Positions 1 through 6,766 of a stretch of DNA of 11,761 bases are shown piece by piece. The notes under the pieces are model-generated. The model was not told where the DNA came from. It worked only from the letters and a program-made list of their open reading frames with translations, and did no database searches. The translations under genes and the position numbers were made by a program. Origin of the DNA: Planctomycetaceae bacterium (GTDB taxonomy: Bacteria > Planctomycetota > Planctomycetia > Planctomycetales > Planctomycetaceae); the NCBI GenBank assembly GCA_029259875.1, contig JAJDEK010000349.1, forward strand, positions 1-11,761, written 5' to 3'. The stretch's first letter is position 1, and each line of letters starts with the position of its first letter.

Positions 1-1
1 A

Positions 2-1861
2 CCGCAATGGACGGTTTTGAAACTCACTAACACCGACAGTAACTCTCAACGTTACTTCGAACAGCCTGATGATTCCCTATTAGCACAAGGCTATGCTCCT
101 TCTAAATTCACGTCCAATTTTGACGCCACCATTGATGCTACCGATATCAAAGCCATCAAAGTAGAACTTTTGAAGCATCCCAATTTGCCCGCGGGAGGTC
201 CCGGCAGATCAATCGAGGGACTCTGCGCTTTAACAGATCTCAAACTCACTGTGGAAAACATAAAAGATCCCAAACAAAAAACGAGTGTGAAATTTTCCGA
301 AGTCACAGCAGACTTCAGTAGCAAACGGCAGGAATTGCCACCTATGTACGGAGACAAAAAAGGAGTACGCGGCTTTATCGGACCAGTCTCCTACGCCATT
401 GATGGAGACAACACCACCGCCTGGGGCATTGATGCAGGACCAGGACGATTCAACCAACCTCGCGAAGCCGTCTTTCGTGCTGAAAAACCATTTGGTTATC
501 CTGAAGGAACCAAGTTAAAAGTGAGTCTCGTGCAAATGCACGGCGGCTGGAACAGTGACGATAACCAGAGCATGAATCTGGGACGTTTCCGCATTTCCTG
601 CAGTACTTCTGAAAATGCGAAAGCAGACTCTGTCCCCGATCATGTCAGGCAGATTCTGCAAATTCCTGCTGCACAAAGATCGTCACAACAACAAAATCAG
701 GTTTTCAGTTACTGGATCACGACTGTCCCTGAATGGAAAACAGAGGTTGCTCAGATCGAGTCCCTCTGGAATCAGCACCCGCAGGGAACAACACAACTGG
801 TTTATCAGGAACGTCCGGCCACACGAAAAACTCACTTACTGGATCGCGGCGACTTCCTGAAGAAAAAACAGGTCGTTGATCCGGGAGTCCCCGATTTTCT
901 ACACGCCTTGCCTCAAGAGGCACCTATCAACCGGCTGACGTTTGCACGCTGGCTCGTTGATCGCAAATCGCCCACAACAGCACGCGCAATTGTAAATCGA
1001 GTCTGGCAAGCATACTTTGGAAAAGGTTTCGTAAGCACAAGTGAAGACCTGGGATCACAAGGTGAAGCGCCCTCGCACCGGAAATTGTTAGACTGGATGT
1101 CAGTCTGGTTTATGGACGAAGACTGGGATTTGAAAAAGTTGCATACTCTGATCGTCACTTCACGAACGTATCAGCAAGCTTCACAGGTCAGCCCGGAACT
1201 CTATGAAAAAGATCCTTACAACCGATTATTCGCCCGTGGTCCCCGATATCGGGTGGATGCAGAAATTGTGCGAGACATCGCTTTACAAGCCAGTGGACTT
1301 TTAAACTCTGAGGTTGGCGGACCTTCTGTTTATCCACCGGCCCCCGCCTTCCTGTTTCAGAAACCGGCAAGTTATGGACCGAAAACCTGGAAGATAAAAA
1401 ATGATAGTGATCGTTTCCGCCGTGCAATCTACACGTTTCGTTTCCGCTCGGTTCCCTATCCGATGTTACAAGCCTTTGATGCGCCCAATGGAGATATTTC
1501 TACGGTTAGACGTTCCCGGTCCAACACCCCTCTACAAGCACTCACTACACTCAACGAAACCCTCTTTTTGGAATGTGCAAACGGTCTGGCGGAAATCGCA
1601 TTAGCCGAACAGGGAAATACTGATGCAGAACGAATTGAAACCGCGTTTCGTCGTTGTGTTTCACGTCGTCCTTCCGATTCAGAGAAACAACTACTAACAC
1701 AATTTCTGACAAAACAACGCAACTATTTTGCAAAGCATCCAGAAGAATCAAAACAGATATCTGCTACCCAAAAAGCGAAGACACCCAACACTGATTTTGC
1801 AGCCTGGGTTGCTTTATCGCGAGTGCTGTTAAATATGGATGAAACGATCACAAAAGAATAA
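2..1861 (+). CDS. DUF1553 (PSD1) domain protein, C-terminal part, 5'-truncated
   Basis: The reading frame is open to the left window edge (first full codon at base 2), so a TTG at 17 is not a real start. About 619 residues are visible. The first ~200 look like the beta-rich, discoidin-like segment typical of this family, with GPGR followed by an SxEGL-type stretch and later the YAIDGDNTTAWGID motif. A linker follows, with the family's TxxLxRGDFL and VxPGVPxFLH motifs. From about base 930 comes the DUF1553 (PSD1) domain: RLTFARWLVD, ARAIVNRVWQAYFGKG, LLDWM, and the late RSRSNTPLQALTTLNE block. Full-length relatives normally carry an N-terminal cytochrome-c-like PSCyt1 domain and DUF1549, which would lie off the window. 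The next gene is DUF1501, the usual partner. Biochemical function is not established; export and surface or periplasmic action are inferred from the family. The family call is secure. Confidence 0.93.
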   Translation, partial: PQWTVLKLTNTDSNSQRYFEQPDDSLLAQGYAPSKFTSNFDATIDATDIKAIKVELLKHPNLPAGGPGRSIEGLCALTDLKLTVENIKDPKQKTSVKFSEVTADFSSKRQELPPMYGDKKGVRGFIGPVSYAIDGDNTTAWGIDAGPGRFNQPREAVFRAEKPFGYPEGTKLKVSLVQMHGGWNSDDNQSMNLGRFRISCSTSENAKADSVPDHVRQILQIPAAQRSSQQQNQVFSYWITTVPEWKTEVAQIESLWNQHPQGTTQLVYQERPATRKTHLLDRGDFLKKKQVVDPGVPDFLHALPQEAPINRLTFARWLVDRKSPTTARAIVNRVWQAYFGKGFVSTSEDLGSQGEAPSHRKLLDWMSVWFMDEDWDLKKLHTLIVTSRTYQQASQVSPELYEKDPYNRLFARGPRYRVDAEIVRDIALQASGLLNSEVGGPSVYPPAPAFLFQKPASYGPKTWKIKNDSDRFRRAIYTFRFRSVPYPMLQAFDAPNGDISTVRRSRSNTPLQALTTLNETLFLECANGLAEIALAEQGNTDAERIETAFRRCVSRRPSDSEKQLLTQFLTKQRNYFAKHPEESKQISATQKAKTPNTDFAAWVALSRVLLNMDETITKE

Positions 1862-1887
1862 CCAAGGCATGAATAGAGAAAACGCGT

Positions 1888-1922
1888 GCTTGCCAGTCAC
1901 TCGGTAAACCGGACTGCCAAGC
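1888..1922. repeat. Inverted repeat between DUF1553 and DUF1501 genes
   Basis: Arms at 1888-1898 and 1912-1922 pair at 10 of 11 positions around a 13-base loop. A T-rich stretch without a clean T-run follows (1929-1937). It could be a weak or partial terminator or an mRNA-stability hairpin in the 100-bp gap of this two-gene unit. The pairing is seen directly; the role is inferred. Confidence 0.4.
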
Positions 1923-1961
1923 GGCAATCTTCTTTTCTACTATCAAAACAGGTAGACACTT

Positions 1962-3395
1962 ATGAATAATCTAGCTCACACATCACAGCAAATCGCACGT
2001 CGCTGGTTTCTGCAACAATGCGGAGTCGGCCTCGGTGCCATCGCGATCAACCAACTCTTACTCGAATCTGGTTATGCTGCCCCCGCTAAAAAGGCTGTGG
2101 CTCAAGACCCGTTGGCAACCAAACAACCGCATCATCCCCCGAAAGCGAAAAATATCATCTTTCTATTTATGGGCGGGGGGCCCAGTCACCTGGAACTGTT
2201 CGATAACAAGCCGGTGTTAGGGAAATTTGACGGTAAGCTACCTCCTGAAGATTTGTTGAAGGGGTATCGAGCCGCCTTTATCGACCCAAACTCAAAGTTT
2301 TTAGGTCCGAAATTCAAATTCGCGAAACATGGTGAATCAGGTGCGGAACTGTCGGAACTTCTGCCCCATCTGGCAGAAGTTGTTGATGACATTGCCATCG
2401 TCAAAAGTATGAAAACTGATGCCTTCAATCATGCCCCCGCTCAAATTCAGGCACTCACCGGTTCACAACTTTTCGGAAAACCCAGCCTGGGAGCGTGGAC
2501 GCTTTACGGGTTAGGTAGCGAGTCAAAAAATCTACCCGGTTTTGTTGTTTTCAGTTCCGGTAACAAAGGCCCGAGTGGTGGAAATTCCTGCTGGGGCAGT
2601 GGTTTTCTACCTACGGTTCACCAGGGAGTCATGTTTCGTGGCGGACAGGAACCAGTACTCTATTTAAAGAATCCACCAGGAGTTTCAGAGCAATTGCAAC
2701 GCGATTCACTCGACACGTTAAAAGCTTTGAATCAAAATCGGCTGAATCTGGTAGGCGACCCAGAAATCGCAACCCGCATTAATTCGTTTGAAATGGCGTA
2801 TCGCATGCAATCCAGTGCACCCGACGTCATGAATATCGCACAGGAAACAAAAGAGACTCTGAAAATGTATGGTGCCGAGCCCGGCAAAACCTCGTTTGCG
2901 AATAACTGTCTGCTCGCCCGCAGACTGGTTGAGCGGGGCGTACGCTGCGTTCAACTTTTCCACGAATCCTGGGACCAACATGGCGGTCTCGTGGGTGGTT
3001 TGAAGAGTAACTGTAAAGCCACGGATCAGGGGGCAGCAGCCTTGATCAAAGACCTCAAACAGCGGGGTTTATTGAAGGATACTCTGGTTGTCTGGGGAGG
3101 AGAATTCGGACGCACCCCAATGGTACAGGGGGGCAATGACGGACGTGACCATCACCCTAATGCCTTTACCATGTGGCTGGCAGGAGGCGGCATCAAAGGG
3201 GGCACTACGATCGGCCGCTCAGATGATTTCGGCTTCAACGTGATTGAAGATGAAGTCCCCGTGTATGATTTGCACGCCACGATTCTGCATCTTCTGGGAC
3301 TCAATCCCGAACGACTCTCATATCGTTTCCAGGGATTAGATCAGCGTTTGATTGGAGTCAACCAAGCCAAGGTCGTAAAGAAAATCCTGGCTTAA
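1962..3395 (+). CDS. DUF1501 family protein, Tat-exported, sulfatase-like fold
   Basis: This is a 477-residue protein starting at ATG 1962; upstream there is only a weak AGG-type ribosome site. The N-terminus carries a twin-arginine signal, ARRWFLQ (Arg13-Arg14), followed by a hydrophobic run (about residues 20-34) and an AxA-like region near 38-41, so export in folded form by Tat is likely. DUF1501 hallmarks are present in order: FMGGGPSHLELFD (about 69-81), SFANNCLLARRLVERGVRCVQL, GGEFGRTP (379-386), GRDHHP (394-399) and a C-terminal YDLHATILHLLGL segment. The family is regarded as related to alkaline-phosphatase/sulfatase-fold enzymes; the conserved Glu, Arg, Asp and His residues of the GEFGRTP and GRDHHP motifs may bind metal (inference). 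No substrate is known. It follows the DUF1553 gene by 100 bp on the same strand, the standard planctomycete arrangement, suggesting a joint extracytoplasmic role. Its length is normal for the family. Confidence 0.93.
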   Translation: MNNLAHTSQQIARRWFLQQCGVGLGAIAINQLLLESGYAAPAKKAVAQDPLATKQPHHPPKAKNIIFLFMGGGPSHLELFDNKPVLGKFDGKLPPEDLLKGYRAAFIDPNSKFLGPKFKFAKHGESGAELSELLPHLAEVVDDIAIVKSMKTDAFNHAPAQIQALTGSQLFGKPSLGAWTLYGLGSESKNLPGFVVFSSGNKGPSGGNSCWGSGFLPTVHQGVMFRGGQEPVLYLKNPPGVSEQLQRDSLDTLKALNQNRLNLVGDPEIATRINSFEMAYRMQSSAPDVMNIAQETKETLKMYGAEPGKTSFANNCLLARRLVERGVRCVQLFHESWDQHGGLVGGLKSNCKATDQGAAALIKDLKQRGLLKDTLVVWGGEFGRTPMVQGGNDGRDHHPNAFTMWLAGGGIKGGTTIGRSDDFGFNVIEDEVPVYDLHATILHLLGLNPERLSYRFQGLDQRLIGVNQAKVVKKILA

Positions 3396-3400
3396 CACAT

Positions 3401-3498
3401 CGATCATCAAATCAATCAAAAAACCCTTGCGCCTTAGCGAGAGCGAAAAGAATTGATTTCGCACAAACGCTAAAACGCAAAGGTTTTGATTTTGATCG
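3401..3498. repeat. Long imperfect palindrome between convergent genes (repeat element / bidirectional terminator)
   Basis: The outer arms (3401-3439 and 3468-3498) are imperfect reverse complements sharing a CGATCA end, an AAATCAA block, a TTGCG block and a TTAGCG block, with small insertions in the left arm. An inner perfect 6-bp stem, GCGAAA (3443-3448) with TTTCGC (3457-3462), encloses 8 bases. The element begins 6 bp after the DUF1501 stop and ends 12 bp before the SDR stop codon, and it is rich in A on one side and T on the other. It could therefore end transcription from both directions. The CCTTGCGCCTTAGCGAGAG-like module resembles a short intergenic repeat that I recall from many bacterial genomes (memory only, not checked). 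Confidence 0.6.
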
Positions 3499-3509
3499 TA
3501 TTGCCTTAA

Positions 3510-4454
3510 TTAAGCAGCGATTTCCTGTTCAAACTGTCTGGCTGGCTCATCATTTAAACGATTGAGAAAGCCATTATGCATTTGGTCATAAAGTCGTTGC
3601 AAACCATCATCGAGCATAGGCATCGAAATACTTAACTGACGACGGATTTTATGCGTATGCAGTGAAGTTTCACCATTGGCAAAACCGCTAGATCGTTCAT
3701 TCAACACTTTTGCTCGAGGTAGTGTCGGTTCTACCAGTCCAAACGTTTTTGCCAGTCGATGCATGAAATCTACCGGACTGATACGTTCGCCGCCTGCGAC
3801 GTGAAAAATTCCTGTCAGACGTTCCTGGTAAGCATGTTCGATAATCGCAGCCAAATCTGTTGCTAATAAAGGAGTCCCATGTCGGTAACAATCGTTTTTA
3901 GAAAATGTACCCTCTTCCAATGATTGTACGAGTTCTTCAATGTTACCTTTTCCGTAGGCAGTCGGAGTCCAGCCAAAAACATTCGTTCTTATAATAAGAG
4001 TATTATCACAGAGACTGACTTCACGTTCGATGGCACGAATCAAATCTGCCTGCTGACTTTCACACAAGCCTTGGCAGTCTTCTTCATGAAACATCCAAGG
4101 ACCTGTAAAAACAGCATCAGATGAAATGTGTGTAAAGCGTGCAGAGTGCAACTCCGATGCATTCACCCAGTTGCGGACCGCCAGTACGGGATCTTTTGTG
4201 GTGAATTTTGCCGGATCAACAGACCAGGCAGAGTTGGCAGCAACGCCACAATATACGACCCACTGTGGGCGAACCATCGATAACCAATGTTCGGCAGTCT
4301 CTACATCATCTTCCAAATAAGTATGGGTTTCACATCCTTGGATGGAAACCGGTGCCGATGAAGTTAGTCCGATAACCCGATATCGATTGGATAAACAGGT
4401 TGCGATATTCGCTCCGGCAACCGTATCAAGTCCAACAACCAGAACTGTTTCCAC
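3510..4454 (-). CDS. RmlD-like SDR (sugar-nucleotide reductase family), catalytic pair apparently absent
   Basis: This 314-residue protein is read from a GTG at 4454-4452, supported by a GGAGG six bases upstream; a nearby ATG is out of frame. The N-terminus is a Rossmann nucleotide-binding unit, VVGLDTVAGANIA, in which the usual middle glycine of GxxGxxG is Thr11. Further family marks are SSDAVF (111-116), RTNVFG (156-161) and GIFHVAGGERIS (215-226), as in dTDP-4-dehydrorhamnose reductase (RmlD) and NAD-dependent epimerases. The YxxxK catalytic motif expected before the conserved Glu-rich helix aligns with QADLI (135-139), so both Tyr and Lys are replaced. Either the protein is a non-catalytic sugar-nucleotide or NAD(P)-binding SDR, or its chemistry is altered. 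It stands alone on the minus strand, convergent with the DUF1501 gene, and no rhamnose-pathway genes lie nearby. The fold call is firm; the substrate is unknown. Confidence 0.85.
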   Translation of the reverse strand: METVLVVGLDTVAGANIATCLSNRYRVIGLTSSAPVSIQGCETHTYLEDDVETAEHWLSMVRPQWVVYCGVAANSAWSVDPAKFTTKDPVLAVRNWVNASELHSARFTHISSDAVFTGPWMFHEEDCQGLCESQQADLIRAIEREVSLCDNTLIIRTNVFGWTPTAYGKGNIEELVQSLEEGTFSKNDCYRHGTPLLATDLAAIIEHAYQERLTGIFHVAGGERISPVDFMHRLAKTFGLVEPTLPRAKVLNERSSGFANGETSLHTHKIRRQLSISMPMLDDGLQRLYDQMHNGFLNRLNDEPARQFEQEIAA

Positions 4455-4660
4455 GCCGCGCCTCCATGCTATGACGTTGTTGTAATATCAGTCAGTATTT
4501 TGATCTTCGCTTAATTTTATCAAAGAAGATTTTGTTTCTTACGAATACTTTCTTCCTCGAATTCTCGAAAATCATTCTCGCAAACCAATCCATTTGTTTC
4601 GCGAGAGGGGGAGTATAGTTGGCATTCATGATTTTCACCAACCCCAATTTTTAAGGGAAT

Positions 4661-4687
4661 TTGAAAATCTCAAATTGGCTCTATAAT
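4661..4687 (+). promoter_or_regulatory. Candidate sigma70-type promoter with overlapping dyad
   Basis: TTGAAA (4661-4666) and a perfect TATAAT (4682-4687) are separated by 15 bases, slightly short of the ideal 17. A 7-bp perfect inverted repeat (4644-4650 with 4672-4678) straddles the -35 box and could be an operator. The nearest plus-strand gene starts 406 bp downstream, so transcription from here would make a long leader or a small RNA. This is pattern evidence only. Confidence 0.35.
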
Positions 4688-4763
4688 TCTCTTTCTGATC
4701 GAACGACTTCAGTTGAAAACCTTACGACTCGCATGAATCGCCTCCTCTTCTCAATTCCTGAAT

Positions 4764-4780
4764 GGATGCCAATTGCATCC
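4764..4780. repeat. Short perfect hairpin GGATGC/GCATCC
   Basis: Six-base perfect arms (4764-4769 and 4775-4780) enclose a 5-base loop, about 80 bp downstream of the candidate TATAAT at 4682. No T-run follows directly, so it is not a standard terminator. It may be part of a structured leader or small RNA; the role is unknown. Confidence 0.35.
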
Positions 4781-4883
4781 TGCAAAAATTCGATTCCAGA
4801 AATATTTTTGAGAAAAAACAGAACAAAATCACAAAAAAAGCTAAAGGTTTTTGTACTTTCTTGTTTCATTCTGCGCATTCGTA

Positions 4884-4912
4884 TTGACCTGGCTTTAGAA
4901 AAGCAATATCTT
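4884..4912 (+). promoter_or_regulatory. Candidate promoter for the gene at 5093
   Basis: TTGACC (4884-4889) and TATCTT (4907-4912) are 17 bases apart, a good spacing with moderate box quality. It lies about 180 bp upstream of the ATG at 5093 and would give a leader containing the stem at 4926-4960. This is sequence pattern only. Confidence 0.35.
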
Positions 4913-5092
4913 CCCGCCTCACATTAGTGATTCTTGCGCCTGCTCTATAGGCCGATCACTCACCTCCCACACTGATTACCCATCAATTGATTCACTGATT
5001 ACATTTCCTGTCGAATAGTACTGTTTCATTTCATACAAAATAGAGCCAGCACTAGCCTTTTTATTTCACATAATAATAAGACAACTCAAACC

Positions 5093-6103
5093 ATGTCTGT
5101 TTCGCGTCATTTGCCCGAATACCCAATTCTTCTAGCAGGGGTTTCCGCTTCTGTTATGAGGGGATTGCGCGAAATGGGACTCTCTGTCATAGAACTTCAG
5201 GATGATCTGGCTCAGCTTACCGGTTACCAGCCATCGCGGTGGAATCTGTTACTGGTAGGATCTCAGAAAACCTTCAATGAACATGACTTGCAGACTCTCT
5301 CTCACTGCAATATCCCATTGATTGACCTCTCTGAATTTGCCAGTCAATCTACTATTGGTCGCCAGAAAAACGAACTGGGTAGACCGGCAGATGTCGAAGT
5401 CGAACAGTTCCATTCCCAATTTGTGATTCAGCTTAAAGAGCGTCTACAACAGACGGGTGGCGCCTGGATCAGATTAGCCGATTATCCCTACCCTTATCAG
5501 GGTGTGATCTGCTATGGCGAATCTGCTTTGGGAAAAGAATTTCGCGAGTTTTCCAATGTCATGAGCCCCTTGCCAGTTCCTCTGGAACTGTTGCATTTGA
5601 AATCAGAATATAACTGGCATGGAAAATTTGACACTCAGATACAACGAAAGTTCCGCGTGGATCTGGTTAGTCGGTACCGACAAGGTTTACCGGTTTCTCT
5701 TCCTTCTGTTCCATCGCGGGAAGAACTTGACCTGTTATTTCAAAGTATCGACCTGGACCGAAAGCAAATTCCGCTTGTCTGGGTCACCTCTTTGGAAACG
5801 TTTTTTCGCTGGTGGAATTTGCGGCGTCAACTTGGTGTCAGCATCAGCCGGATTTCATCTGGTTGGGAAACTGTGATCTCAGGTCAGTTTCAAGGATTTT
5901 GTCCAGGTCTCCAAATTTGGAAAGGCCAACACTCTGCCACGGTCTCTTTGACCGAAGGAGTAAATGAAATCAGAGACGAGTCAATTGCTTTTGTTACGAA
6001 TCCACAGCGGCATCCCGGAGGATTTACCGCACACTGGGCTGGTGTCAATTCCAGTCCGTTTCCCATCGACTTAAACAAATCGGCAGCTTCAGTTGCCTCA
6101 TAA
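5093..6103 (+). CDS. Conserved-looking protein of unknown function, possible degenerate polysaccharide-deacetylase relative
   Basis: This 336-residue protein starts at ATG 5093 with no clear Shine-Dalgarno. It has no signal peptide and no membrane segment, so it is predicted to be cytoplasmic. The N-terminal ~95 residues read like a small alpha/beta unit (PILLAGVSASVMRGL..., WNLLLVGSQ, CNIPLIDLSEF). The middle holds ADYPYPYQGVICYGES (about 138-153) and a VPLELLHLK segment. The C-terminal part has a short block, LVWVTSLETFFRWWNLRR (about 237-254). The order aromatic segment, P-x-P-LE strand, then W-[TS]-xx-E-x-x-x-WW-xx-R recalls the C-terminal half of NodB-type polysaccharide deacetylases. 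The metal-binding Asp-Asp and HxxxH of that family are not visible, so catalysis would be lost. It stands alone between a long regulatory gap and the small lipoprotein gene. The CDS is well supported by length and composition; the family link is only a hypothesis. Confidence 0.72.
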   Translation: MSVSRHLPEYPILLAGVSASVMRGLREMGLSVIELQDDLAQLTGYQPSRWNLLLVGSQKTFNEHDLQTLSHCNIPLIDLSEFASQSTIGRQKNELGRPADVEVEQFHSQFVIQLKERLQQTGGAWIRLADYPYPYQGVICYGESALGKEFREFSNVMSPLPVPLELLHLKSEYNWHGKFDTQIQRKFRVDLVSRYRQGLPVSLPSVPSREELDLLFQSIDLDRKQIPLVWVTSLETFFRWWNLRRQLGVSISRISSGWETVISGQFQGFCPGLQIWKGQHSATVSLTEGVNEIRDESIAFVTNPQRHPGGFTAHWAGVNSSPFPIDLNKSAASVAS

Positions 6104-6140
6104 TTTAACGATACTATTCCACATCACAAATTAAAGATCA

Positions 6141-6160
6141 GCGATAGAATTTTTTATCGC
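6141..6160. repeat. Perfect hairpin upstream of the small lipoprotein gene
   Basis: GCGATA (6141-6146) and TATCGC (6155-6160) pair perfectly around an 8-base T-rich loop, 28 bases before the ATG at 6189. It may be a 5'-leader stem. It does not resemble a terminator, because no T-run follows the stem. Confidence 0.35.
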
Positions 6161-6188
6161 GTCATTGTTGAAGAAAAGGATTACTCTA

Positions 6189-6476
6189 ATGAAACGTTTT
6201 GGATTTATGTTTCTGGGCCTTGCGTTAATTACCCTGACAACAGGCTGTCACTGCGGATCTCGTTGTGGTGGCAACTATGGTCCAACGGCCCCCTTCGGTG
6301 GAGGTGGTGGATGCTCAAGTGGTAATTGTGGTACTGGTATCGGTGCCCCAACGTATGCACCACAGGGAGCTTATAACAACTACAATACCTATCAATCGAC
6401 GGCTGGTGCTCCTGTGATTCAGGGAAGCGTTCCTACAACAGCTTATGCACCACTTGATCCACTTCCCATGTATTAA
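6189..6476 (+). CDS. Small Gly/Cys-rich lipoprotein
   Basis: This is a 95-residue precursor. I chose ATG 6189 over a TTG at 6165 because AAGGA (6176-6180) sits eight bases before it and because it gives a compact signal: Lys2-Arg3, a hydrophobic core and the lipobox LTTGC with Cys20. The mature part is about 76 residues: a Cys/Gly-rich start (Cys20, 22, 26, 42, 47, with a run of five glycines at 37-41) and then a low-complexity tail rich in Tyr, Asn, Pro, Thr and Ala. No catalytic domain is visible. A lipid-anchored structural or envelope role is plausible, and the spaced cysteines could form disulfides or bind metal, but neither is shown. Tandem hairpins follow the stop codon, suggesting a single-gene transcript. 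I do not recognise a named family. Confidence 0.75.
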   Translation: MKRFGFMFLGLALITLTTGCHCGSRCGGNYGPTAPFGGGGGCSSGNCGTGIGAPTYAPQGAYNNYNTYQSTAGAPVIQGSVPTTAYAPLDPLPMY

Positions 6477-6515
6477 GCCTAATACTACGAGGTGATTCAC
6501 TGTCGTCTTGTCAAC

Positions 6516-6576
6516 TCGGCCTGATTCAGGCCGAAGGGCAGGATCTATCAATCGTTTCCTGCCATGAAGGCAGGAA
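6516..6576 (+). terminator. Tandem hairpins downstream of the lipoprotein gene
   Basis: The first hairpin (6516-6534) has an 8-bp perfect stem with a 3-base loop. The second (6556-6563 with 6569-6576) has an 8-bp perfect stem with a 5-base loop. Neither is followed by a T-run on the plus strand, so these may stabilise a 3' end or stall polymerase rather than act as a textbook terminator. On the minus strand a run of seven T (from 6592 leftwards) precedes the second stem. Confidence 0.4.
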
Positions 6577-6670
6577 GCATTGTACAAAAAAACCGCAACA
6601 ATGCATTTGTTCGCGGACATATGGATTGAATCTCTCTTTCAGCCTTGATATACAGGTAGTGATGTCATTT

Positions 6671-6718
6671 ATCTACTACTCTGCGCGTAGCGTTCGCCTG
6701 GGTAGATGAGACTTTTTT
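6671..6718 (+). terminator. Hairpin plus T6 tract upstream of def
   Basis: ATCTAC (6671-6676) pairs with GTAGAT (6702-6707), extended by wobble pairs, with a small GCG/CGC stem inside the loop. A run of six T (6713-6718) begins five bases later. It could terminate read-through from the left, or act as an attenuator for def, because the same left arm can also pair with upstream GTAGTGAT (6656-6663). Confidence 0.4.
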
Positions 6719-6738
6719 GAGAACTCCGTCTGTATATA

Positions 6739-6754
6739 TACCCCGCCAGGGGTA
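6739..6754 (+). promoter_or_regulatory. Perfect hairpin covering the purine-rich site before def
   Basis: TACCCC (6739-6744) and GGGGTA (6749-6754) form a perfect 6-bp stem with loop GCCA. The right arm contains the only purine-rich, Shine-Dalgarno-like stretch before def, but it ends 12 bases before the ATG, a long spacing. If this is the ribosome site it would be hidden in the stem. A TATATATA stretch (6733-6740) overlaps the left arm and might be a -10 region, though no good -35 is seen. Confidence 0.35.
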
Positions 6755-6766
6755 ACATAAATTATT

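Larger units (their letters stand above)
4455..5092. other. 638-bp intergenic region between divergent genes, no convincing gene
   Basis: This AT-rich gap separates the minus-strand SDR gene from the plus-strand gene at 5093 and must hold both promoters. A hairpin-like dyad at 4576-4585/4596-4606 (10 bp with one bulged base) lies about 120 bp upstream of the SDR start. Other dyads are 4630-4637/4662-4669 (8 bp perfect), 4644-4650/4672-4678 (7 bp perfect), 4764-4769/4775-4780 (6 bp perfect) and a two-part stem at 4926-4960. The only ORF on the plus strand (TTG start, 4661-4927) has low-complexity, unfamiliar content and no ribosome site. I could not recognise a known RNA family. Confidence 0.6.

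Noticed and set aside
4661..4927. 88-codon plus-strand ORF (TTG start) in the long intergenic gap, and an overlapping minus-strand ORF at 4681-4878
   Set aside because: No ribosome site, composition driven by A/T-rich runs, no recognisable motif, and the two overlap antisense; neither looks coding.
5082..5094. A 13-base string (CAACTCAAACCAT) shared exactly with 10950-10962
   Set aside because: About one such match is expected by chance in a window of this size, and the contexts differ.
6165..6188. Upstream TTG start for the small lipoprotein
   Set aside because: ATG 6189 has AAGGA at ideal spacing and gives a normal lipoprotein signal; the TTG start would place extra charged residues in front.
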